Positions 55,964 through 64,000 of a stretch of 64,000 bases of DNA are shown here, in pieces. Position numbers and translations under genes: made by a program. The notes beneath the pieces are model-generated. The model did no database searches, was not told the DNA's origin, and worked only from the letters and a program-made list of their open reading frames with translations. This DNA comes from Astrothelium macrocarpum (taxonomy: Eukaryota > Ascomycota > Dothideomycetes > Trypetheliales > Trypetheliaceae): NCBI GenBank assembly GCA_021030915.1, contig JAGEMR010000120.1, positions 1 through 64,000 of the forward strand, read 5' to 3'. How positions within the stretch are numbered: the first letter of the stretch is position 1; each line of letters opens with the position of its first letter.

Positions 55964-57976
55964 TCAATACGGATTATTGCCATTCCACGCCACAGCCTTC
56001 CCCTTCCCAACCCTGTAATCCCTCCCCTTCAGCGCCCAAATCATCAAACTCGGCAGCTTGTGCCCAAAGACGATACCCACCCCACCAAACCGCGTGATTG
56101 GACAAAGCTGCGTATCCACATAAACACGCTGTTCCTTCGCCTCCTCCCCACTCGCCTTCTTTCTCTCAGAAGGACCCCCATTCGCACCACCCCTCGTCGC
56201 CTCCGTCGACACCGGCACAGCACAATCATCCCCACCCGAACGCGGCACGCCGGGTCCATAGTCGTGCACATCCGTCATCCCGCCCTGGCGCGGCGTCATC
56301 GGCGGCGAGCGCAAGTCTCCATCCGCCTTCCCCTTGCCCTTCGCAGAGAGCCCCGACCAGCGACTCTTATCGACCAAGACTCTGGGCGCATCGGAGGGCG
56401 AGGCCGACGGCGGCTCCGTCAGCTGGACCGCCTCCGACAGTGACATATCCGCGACGCGATCCGCGCTCGTCCCGGTGGCAAGAGCGACGGCTTTTTCGCG
56501 CCGCGCTATCTTTCCGCCCGTCGCAGCGTCCAGAAACGGCGTGACGAGCGCCATGTGCGCGACGCGCTTGCGCAGCTTCTTGCGCCCGGTTTCCGTTGGC
56601 GGATCGCGCTTCTTGGGCGGCTTGGCGCGGCGGCCCTGGAAGGCCGCGTCCGAGGCTGCGAGCGCCGCGAGCTCGTCCTCGTTGCCGCCGTAGGGCTGTG
56701 CGCGGCGGAGCTCCCATGCGAGCAGATCGTTGGTGAGGTTGTGCATGAGGACGGGGATGGCGTCGTAGACGTCGAGCACGTAGTTGGCGGAGTAGGAGGC
56801 GCAGTCGCCGACGGCGTAGACGCGTTCGGCGGGGGGCAGCGGATGATTCGGAGTCGAGGGAGACGAGGGTTCTAGGGCGCGTGGCACAACGCGCAGAGTC
56901 TGAGGGGTGGTGTTGGTGTTGGCGTAGCCGGAGGTGGTGAGGAGGTGAGGAGGGAGGTAGGCGGTGTTGGGGCGAACACCAGTACATGGAATGTAGAGGT
57001 CAACGTCGCTCAATGTTGTTCCGTTGCTGAGAGTCAAAGCCGTACGTACGTTGGAACCTTTTGGTGGGTGATTGGGATCCGAGCCGTCATTGGTGAAGGC
57101 TGAAACGATGCGAGTGTTATGAATGACTTTAACGCCGAGACCGCGAAGCTGCTTCTCTGCTTTGCGGCCTAAAGCGTTATCTACACTTGGAAGCAATCCA
57201 TCGGTGGCAGAAACGAGCGTGATTTGACGCTGCTTTCCCAGTACCTTCCATTCTTTTCGGGAGAGTCTGGAGGCTTTGAAGGCGAGATTGCTGCGGTAGA
57301 AGGTCCCAAGTTGACCTGCGGTTTCAACGCCGGTAGGTCCACCGCCTGCAATAACTATATTGGCTGCAGAGGGAATGCGTCGATGGGTAGCGTCGAGCGC
57401 GTTTCTGGTTTTTTCGTGCGAACCTTGCAGAGTGAAGAGAGGCGAAAAAGTACTGCTTCCTGTGGCGAGAATCAAGGCATGATAGGGGATCGTTTGAGTG
57501 AATCTGGCGCTGTTCGATGAACCCACAGATGTCTGCTTTTGGTGACGATGCTGCGAGGTAGATCCTTGGGAAATGCGTTTTCCTGAGACCATCGTTGCTC
57601 GCCGGCTTGCCGTTGCACTCTCATTTCCATCTTTTCCAGTAAACTTGACCGTAATGAGCTGATTCTCAGTATCGAGACTTGATGCAGCGGCTTGGATGAA
57701 AGTAAATTTGTTTCTGCCATAACGTTCAAAGCCTGGTTCGATAGCGACAAACGCGTCTTCATAGGGGATCAGATTCTCTGATACGAGAATGCGTGGAGCT
57801 CCAATATTCCAGTAGATGTGTGTAGATGGTGAGATGAGAACAATACGATATTCGATTCCATCCGCTATGGTACCCAGAGTAGGGAGAACGCGATCGAGAA
57901 AATGATGAGCAGCTGCGCATCCAGCAAAGGAGGCTCCCAGAATCCCAATGTTCAACGTCTCTATCTCAGCGGGCAT
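55964..57976 (-). CDS. FAD-dependent oxidoreductase, AIF/AMID type
   Basis: Single exon, 670 residues. GILGASFAG (residues 11-19) binds FAD; AGGGPTGVETAG is the NAD(P)-binding motif, and YAVGDCASY is the second FAD motif. This is the pyridine nucleotide-disulfide oxidoreductase fold, closest to AMID/AIF2 quinone reductases, which are linked to NADH oxidation and cell death in fungi. It is longer than AMID (about 370 residues) because of low-complexity insertions: a Ser/Gln/His-rich loop near residue 140 and a GC-rich Lys/Pro/Gly tail region from about 440. GC content rises clearly at 56000-57000. Gene intact. Confidence 0.88.
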   Translation of the reverse strand: MPAEIETLNIGILGASFAGCAAAHHFLDRVLPTLGTIADGIEYRIVLISPSTHIYWNIGAPRILVSENLIPYEDAFVAIEPGFERYGRNKFTFIQAAASSLDTENQLITVKFTGKDGNESATASRRATMVSGKRISQGSTSQHRHQKQTSVGSSNSARFTQTIPYHALILATGSSTFSPLFTLQGSHEKTRNALDATHRRIPSAANIVIAGGGPTGVETAGQLGTFYRSNLAFKASRLSRKEWKVLGKQRQITLVSATDGLLPSVDNALGRKAEKQLRGLGVKVIHNTRIVSAFTNDGSDPNHPPKGSNVRTALTLSNGTTLSDVDLYIPCTGVRPNTAYLPPHLLTTSGYANTNTTPQTLRVVPRALEPSSPSTPNHPLPPAERVYAVGDCASYSANYVLDVYDAIPVLMHNLTNDLLAWELRRAQPYGGNEDELAALAASDAAFQGRRAKPPKKRDPPTETGRKKLRKRVAHMALVTPFLDAATGGKIARREKAVALATGTSADRVADMSLSEAVQLTEPPSASPSDAPRVLVDKSRWSGLSAKGKGKADGDLRSPPMTPRQGGMTDVHDYGPGVPRSGGDDCAVPVSTEATRGGANGGPSERKKASGEEAKEQRVYVDTQLCPITRFGGVGIVFGHKLPSLMIWALKGRDYRVGKGKAVAWNGNNPY

Positions 57977-58801
57977 TTTGATGAGTATTGTAAGATTGGG
58001 AAAACCAAGTGAAGGTTGTGGAATAGTAAAGTGGAGGCATGATCGAGGACTGTAGTGTTTTCATCGCAGGTGCCATTTTTCTAGGACAGGAAGACAAAGA
58101 GAGATGTGACCGAATGCGGAGACAAGAGTAGAAAACGTGGCAGTTCAACTACAGATACGCCAGACGCATTGAGATATAATGGAAGCTGCTTTTCCTGGAT
58201 CGAACAAAAAGTCCTGGTGTTTTCTTTATTGTTGTAGTCTGAAAAGAAAGAGGTAAAGTGAAGGACTTAGCCGGAGCATTCATGACGAATGCGGTGAATG
58301 CGCAACATTCCGCCATGCGAAACAAAACTCGAAATTTATTAGTCTAGTTGCAATATTAAAACACCAGGATATAATGCAGCCCAAACCGAATTTTAAAACG
58401 CATAATTCGTGGCAAGTGAAAGTCCATGCTTGCTTCCGTTTATCATTTTACCGTACGCCACGCTGATTCCGACCCCAACGCTTGCGCTTTATAACATGAA
58501 GCCGAATGATAATTCTATTTGAATCTTAATCCATCGATAAGCCCCTCCAAAACTTTTTTTGTTGTTGAATCCTATAATTTGCTACAGGGACTGTGAGCTA
58601 ATGCGAAATGGAGCCTTCGAATGCGATTTTAGCTCGACGGGAAATTTTGTCTCCGACAGATCGTGAGCGAAAATGAGTCACGCGCTCAGTATCTCCGAAG
58701 TGCGAAAATTGTGGCAGAGCAATCGTTATGGAGCATGGACGCTAAGCTCGCTAGAAGACCGGGTGATATTGTCCGATACGAGGCAGAATCGCATACAGTG
58801 A
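57977..58801. other. Intergenic, nothing recognised
   Basis: Upstream region of the flavoprotein gene, AT-rich in parts; no gene. Confidence 0.4.
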
Positions 58802-59107
58802 CTAATTGAACTCAGTACCACGCAGGCATACCATACTATAACGAGTTAGCTGATGAATTACAGATGAGATGGGTAATCGATCACGCACGACATCTTTCTC
58901 AAGGACAACTCTTGGTCCTTTGCGCTTTCCGTTCGAAGGGCTTGGTGGGGGTTGCGGGGGAGGCGAAGGAGGGTCGCCTCGCGACGCATCCTTGGGAACA
59001 GACTCAGTTGAAGAGGTAGCAGAGAACGCAGGCCGAGAGGAGTTTGACTTGTCTCTCAGCTTTGCTTCGCAGTAGGAAGGAGAGAGCAAGTCCGCAATGA
59101 AGACCAT
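58802..59107 (-). CDS. Hypothetical Pro/Ser-rich protein, 101 aa
   Basis: Open from an ATG: mixed N-terminus, a proline-rich stretch (PPSPPPQPPPSP) followed by basic residues, and a C-terminus that may belong to a further exon. No family recognised. Confidence 0.3.
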   Translation of the reverse strand: MVFIADLLSPSYCEAKLRDKSNSSRPAFSATSSTESVPKDASRGDPPSPPPQPPPSPSNGKRKGPRVVLEKDVVRDRLPISSVIHQLTRYSMVCLRGTEFN

Positions 59108-60194
59108 GACGGGATGACTCGCAGCTATTCTGGAGAGGATGAAAGCTTGAGAAGGTGGGTTTGGGGTATTTGAATAGTGGATTGTGACTCGAAGGATGCT
59201 GGCTGGGATGCTGAAAGGAGTGTGTAGGCGTCGAATGCCCAGTTCAGCCGTGAAATAGTTGGGTTTCGAGACAAGTCAGGCAGACCGGTAGCAAACAAAG
59301 ATTCGGAAGAGAAGCTGTTGGCCGGCCGGTCCGCGACGGGAGATTAAATGCAGAAGCGACGGATGGCTGGAGGACAGGAGGTTTGTGTGTTCAGGCTGAC
59401 GGAAGGTGCAGCGCAGATTGTACGGTGAATGGGATCAGGCAGGCACGACTTTTATTTTTCGCCATTAAGGTTGATGCCATCCCGCGGTGGCGTATGCAGG
59501 GACGCGCTACCGCAGTTTGTGGTCCGAAATGTGCTACCACGGACTGCAAGATACCGCAGATGCCACCTTGAAACGCACATCTCAAAGGGACTGGCCTGCC
59601 TAGAATAGATGGCGCGGCCACGGGTGAAGCCTCCGACAACCCGATATGGGCCTAGACGAAGACGTGCTTAGCCAGCGACGCGTCGTGTGTGATGCCGCCG
59701 GAAAAGTCGGTGGGTCACAGTGGAAGTCCGAAAATTCCAGATGCCGACTGAGATAAGAGCCGACTGCAATAATCCATCTTCTATTGCGAATTTCTCATCC
59801 ATAGATGCCGATAGAACCTATCTGGGTATGTATCCATGATCAACAATCTCGCTTAGCTTGACCTCTGCGACATTGTTCCTGATGTTCAGGCGCTCTTTCG
59901 GCCATTGCAGCAGTTGTTGTAGACGTGAACTGTTTGCGACCGTTTCACCATTTCACCCGGACCGCGGCTGTTAGAGGTCCTCATTGTAAACGCGCGTCTA
60001 TTGATATAGCATCTCTGCAACGCATCCAAATATACCTTCATTCCAACCAACCATCTCAATCCTCTGCCAAGTGATGCATGTCGGGTCGCACACCTATTCA
60101 GCCTTCTCAGCCTTCGCATTGAGAACATGAGGCGCTCTGCCCCACTGTTTCCCTCCTGTTGATCCATTTCGTTTCCTGACTCAGTTTCCTCACA
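59108..60194. other. Intergenic, upstream of TAF6
   Basis: 1.1 kb, no supported gene. The minus-strand 165-codon frame at 59886-60383 overlaps TAF6 and is a shadow. Confidence 0.4.
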
Positions 60195-61631
60195 ATGTCC
60201 GTTTGGAACCCAGACAACGTGAGAGATGTTGCAGAGTCCGTTGGCATTGCTTCGCTCCACAAAGATGTTGCCGATACTCTGGCTCGAGATGTCGAATTCC
60301 GGATAGGACAAGTGCTTGAAGAGGCCTTGAACTTTATGCGCCACTCCAAACGGACCACGCTTTGTACTCAGGACATAGCTCAAGCTTTGAGGGTACTTGA
60401 GGTGGAGCCACTTTACGGATATGAATCAATCAAGCCTCTCCGGTTCGGAGAAGCATCGCTGGGTCCAGGCCAGCCACTGTTCTACGTGGAGGACGAAGAG
60501 GTTGACTTTGAGAAACTCATCAATGCGCCATTACCAAAAGTGCCGCGCGAAATTTCTCTCACGGGTAAGCAAGGAACAATATCGGAATAATCTGCATAAT
60601 ACACTAATAAAACTATTGAAGCCCACTGGCTAGCAGTAGAAGGCGTACAGCCTTCAATACCACAAAACCCCACCGCAATCTCCACTGATTCCGCTTCACT
60701 TCTGCCTCGAGGACCGTCCGCCAGCCAACATCTCGCCGCAACCTCCGGAGCCGACAATGTCACCGTCAAGCCTCTAGTCAAACATGTCATTTCCAAAGAA
60801 CTCAATCTATACTTTGACCGCATCTGCATTGCTGTTCTGGATTCGTCCAACGAAGAATACCGCCTCGCCGCCCTAGCCTCTCTCCGCACCGACCCAGCCA
60901 TCCACCAACTTGTCCCCTATCTGATCCAATTCTCCGCCGAAAAAATAACTCACAATAGCGATTCTCTCTTCATCCTCACACAAGCGCTCCATGTCCTCGA
61001 CGCATTGCTTTCCAACCCAAGCCTCTATCTCGATCCCTACGTTTTTGGTATCGTGCCAACTTGCATGACTTGTCTCATCGGTCGTCATCTCGGGACTACC
61101 TCTGACCCTGCCCAGGCCGTCTTTGCCCTGCGCGATCTCGCTTGCTCGCTCCTCCTCTCCCTTATCAAAAAATACTCCCAGTCCTCCTCAACGATCAAAC
61201 CGCGCGTAGCACGAACATGTCTCAAGCACTTCCTCGACCCGCACAAACCTCTCGGCACAACCTACGGCGCCATCATTGGCTTGACAAAGGTTATGGGAAC
61301 AGAAGGTATTCGTCAACTGATTTTGCCAAACTGCAAGGTTGTGGATGAACATCTCTTGAAACCTGCTCTGAGCGAGGGTGATGAGCGTAAGAAGTTTGAT
61401 GCTGAGATGGTAGTGGTGGCATTGCTAAGGGCGTTGGAGACATTAGAAAAGGATTCGGTTGGGTCGCAAGAGGGAATGAACGGTCATGCGGAGGGAGAGG
61501 CGTTGAAGCAGAAGTTGCAAGGAAGCTTGGGGGATACTGTGGGGGAGAAGCTCTTTGAAATGGGCAAGAGCAGACCGAAGTTGGTGGAGGTTGTGCTAGA
61601 ACACGGTCAAGGACTAGTATATGAACAATAG
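60195..61631 (+). CDS. TAF6: TBP-associated factor TAF6 (TFIID/SAGA)
   Basis: Two exons, 60195-60564 and 60622-61631, 459 residues; the 57-bp intron (GTAAGC...GAAG) keeps phase 1. Residues 1-75 are the TAF6 histone fold ([32 protein letters not shown]), which pairs with TAF9. Residues about 130-420 hold the TAF6 C-terminal HEAT domain ([30 protein letters not shown]), which anchors TFIID and SAGA. A nuclear, general transcription factor. Complete, single copy as expected. Confidence 0.95.
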
Positions 61632-62122
61632 CTGGGATTGGTACTTTAGTGAGACGTTCATGACGTCTCAATGCACAAGGCAGGGCGTCCGGAGAAGGAG
61701 GCACAAAGGTCAAAGGTCATCCCATGGCGCGCGAATGCCTGCAATCGGGAATATAGCTTATGTTAAAGTTGCTCAACATTGTCGAGGAAATATATATCCT
61801 ACTATCTTCAGTTTCGAATTATCACCCATTCAGGGTCATAAAGTTTTTCATCTCGTTTATCTTGTTAGCTGTTTAGTGAACGGAGCGATCGACCTCGGCC
61901 CGCTGCAAGTGATTTGCCCCTCGGCCGATGGAAATCGTGGGGTAGCTGTGACGATGAACGACAGCCTCAAGGCCAATCTTCTTACGGCCGTACATCTCTT
62001 TTAGATACCCATCTTATCTGTTACACCTTATAGATATTTTCTTTCGTCTTTCAATCTTTAATCCCATCTCCCAATTCAAGGCCGTAACCCTTTCATAGAC
62101 CACAAAACTCTCCACCAATACC
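61632..62122. other. Intergenic between TAF6 and the nitronate monooxygenase
   Basis: 490 bp; likely the TAF6 terminator and the downstream gene's promoter (T/C-rich before 62123). No gene. Confidence 0.5.
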
Positions 62123-63249
62123 ATGCCCTTCAACACAGAACTCACTCGCCGTCTCGGCATAAAAGGTTACCATCCCTAAACTCCCTTTCTACACCACCAT
62201 ACTAAACCACATCTACAGTCCCTGTAGTCCAAGGCGGCATGCAATGGGTCGGCTACGCCGAGCTCGCCTCCGCCGTCTCCAACGCCGGCGGCCTCGGCAT
62301 CATCACCGCGCTCACACAACCCACCCCCGACGCGCTGCGCTCCGAAATCCGCAAATGCAAAACACTCACCTCTCGACCCTTCGCCGTCAACCTCACACTC
62401 CTCCCCGCGCTCTCTCCCCCCGACTACCCCGCCTACGCACGCGCGATCCTCGACGAGGGGATCCGCATCGTCGAGACCGCGGGCAACTCCCCGGGACCCG
62501 TGATCAAGCAGCTGAAAGCGGGCGGGTGCACAATCCTGCACAAGTGCACGACGATACGGCACGCGCAGTCCGCGGTGAAGCTGGGCGTGGATTTCCTGAG
62601 CATCGACGGGTTCGAGTGCGCGGGCCACGTCGGCGAGTCCGACATCACCAACTTCATCCTGCTGAGTCGCGCGCGGCAGACGCTCGGCGTGCCGTTCATC
62701 GCGAGTGGCGGGTTTGCCGACGGCCAGGGGTTGGCGGCGGCGTTGAGTCTCGGTGCGGAGGGGATCAATATGGGGACGCGGTTCATGTGTACGGTGGAGG
62801 CGCCGATCCATGTCAAGATCAAGGAGGCGATTGTCGAGGCGCAGGAGACGGAGACGGAGTTGGTGTTGAGGCGGTGGCGGAATACGTCGCGGTTGTTTAG
62901 TAATAAGGTTGCGAAGGAGGCGGTCAAAGCGGAGCGGGAGAGTACGAGTGGGAAGTTTGAGGATGTGGCGCCGTTTGTGAGTGGGCAGAGGGGGCGGCAG
63001 GTGTTTTTGAATGGGGATAAGGATTTTGGTGTGTGGACGGCGGGTCAAGTGATTGGGCTGATTCATGATATTCCTACTTGCGAGGAGCTGGTGAAGAGGA
63101 TTGAGAGGGAGGCGATTGAGACCTTGAGCAAGGCTTCGAATCTGATTGTTCAGGATGGAGGGTCCGCGTCTGTAAGGGATGGGACAGTGGGTAAAAATGT
63201 AAATAATCCTGAAGCAGAGCTTTGGGGAGTAGGGAAGAGCAAGCTATAG
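62123..63249 (+). CDS. Nitronate monooxygenase (2-nitropropane dioxygenase family)
   Basis: Two exons, 62123-62165 and 62219-63249, 357 residues. The first exon encodes only MPFNTELTRRLGIK; the 53-bp intron (GTTACC...ACAG) restores VPVVQGGMQW, the FMN-binding start. A TIM-barrel flavoenzyme that oxidises alkyl nitronates to carbonyls and nitrite, detoxifying compounds such as propionate-3-nitronate. The signature GFECAGHVGESD supplies the catalytic His, and ASGGFADGQG binds the FMN phosphate. The GC-rich third-position bias is strong at 62230-62800. Intact. Confidence 0.92.
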
Positions 63250-64000
63250 AATTAGAATTGTGTCATGACACGCACTGTCACCGTGAATTTAGAATCTAAT
63301 TCGCCGCTTGATACGTCTGCTCTGATGTACATTAGGAGTATGCATCCGGGATCTTGCTTCGTATCACTTCCCTCATCAACACGAGTGCAGAAGTAATTGG
63401 AAGTTTTAGGAGACACATGGAAATTGTAAGAGTACAATTTTGAAGGGCTGCGCCTCTTGAAAGACTGTTGGCACTATACTAGGAGAAAACAGACGAAACA
63501 GACCATTGAAAAGTGCAAAAAACCAGCCAGCACTGGGAAAAACCCCCCCCCCCAGCCAAGGGCGATTTTTATTACTCCTCCGCCTTTCCCGGATTCCCTT
63601 TCCAGACGCCACACACAGGATACCATTCCCTGTGAGATTATGTGATGCATCGGGAAGTTTTGAGCCCCAATGGGCTCGGTTGTGGGATTACTGGCCGGCC
63701 AGAGGCGCGCACTCAGACCGGTTGGACAATTGACCTGATAGCCCACCCATCTCCGACTACGCCATGTCCATTAGTTTAGAATTCTGTAACTTTATATATA
63801 GTTAGCAGTCGACAGGGCTTCCCTTACACAACAAAATCACCACTGCTTCTCCCATATCACAACAGGTATCTCTGGCTTTCCTTTATTTGTTTCTCCAAAA
63901 TAGGAATTTGACTCAAAAGTTTTGTCAGCCAAAAACGTAATGACAATTCCTGCCAGATGCCATGATATAAATGCCACGCCTGGGGATCGAATCGGGACAC
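63250..64000. other. 3' flank, nothing recognised
   Basis: 750 bp to the window edge without a supported gene. A run of 12 or more C lies near 63546. The extreme end (about 63980) has no clear tRNA fold. Confidence 0.4.

Noticed and set aside
56098..56987. Long Pro/Arg-rich frames on both strands
   Set aside because: By-products of the GC-rich part of the flavoprotein gene, which has a clear family match in another frame.
62176..63066. 296-codon minus-strand frame opposite nitronate monooxygenase
   Set aside because: Antisense shadow in GC-rich codons; the plus strand carries all family motifs.
63960..64000. Possible tRNA at the right edge (GATCGAATC loop-like string)
   Set aside because: Flanking bases do not pair as a T-arm and no other arms are seen.

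Overview
The window is nuclear DNA of a filamentous ascomycete (Pezizomycotina). The evidence is many short GT-AG introns of 42 to 76 bp with fungal branch sites, a fungal protein repertoire (NACHT-ankyrin receptor with a SesB-like lipase domain, CorA-like two-TM proteins, a GPI-anchored S41 peptidase, a DUF6601-like membrane protein, nitronate monooxygenase), and a left edge of AT-only sequence of the kind left by repeat-induced point mutation (RIP). I cannot name the species; a class such as Leotiomycetes would be a guess.

Layout. 1-3250: AT-rich block with a degraded DNA transposon carrying terminal inverted repeats. 4453-9202: a zinc deaminase divergent from mitochondrial ribosomal protein L19, then small or unassigned genes. 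9307-15664: a large minus-strand NLR-type gene with tandem alpha/beta hydrolase domains, NACHT and about 15 ankyrin repeats. It carries one in-frame stop and two frameshifts. It is divergent from a membrane-protein gene at 16008. 18191-21093: five-exon secreted GPI-anchored S41 peptidase. 23109-32199: metabolic genes (O-methyltransferase, deoxyribose-phosphate aldolase, 3beta-HSD/ERG26-like reductase) spaced among gene-poor DNA.

33679-45066 is the most unusual stretch. It holds a CorA-like two-TM protein, a kinase plus pseudokinase fusion, a second CorA-like protein, and a kinase-TPR fusion that converges on the second CorA-like gene with only 40 bp of mostly T between them. 45622-47191 holds broken copies of a wax-synthase-like gene and a TPR gene. 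From 47278 on the genes look more ordinary: alpha/beta hydrolase, J-domain protein with zinc ribbon, small secreted cysteine protein, AIF/AMID-type flavoprotein, TAF6 and nitronate monooxygenase.

How they fit together. Housekeeping functions (L19m, TAF6) flank an accessory region enriched in signal-transduction STAND/kinase genes, repeat domains (ANK, TPR) and pseudogenes. That is the composition typical of fungal non-self-recognition or incompatibility gene neighbourhoods. The idea that the kinase and CorA-like genes form a functional set is inference. Exon structures were derived by hand from splice-site consensus, phase and protein continuity; none was checked against transcripts or databases.
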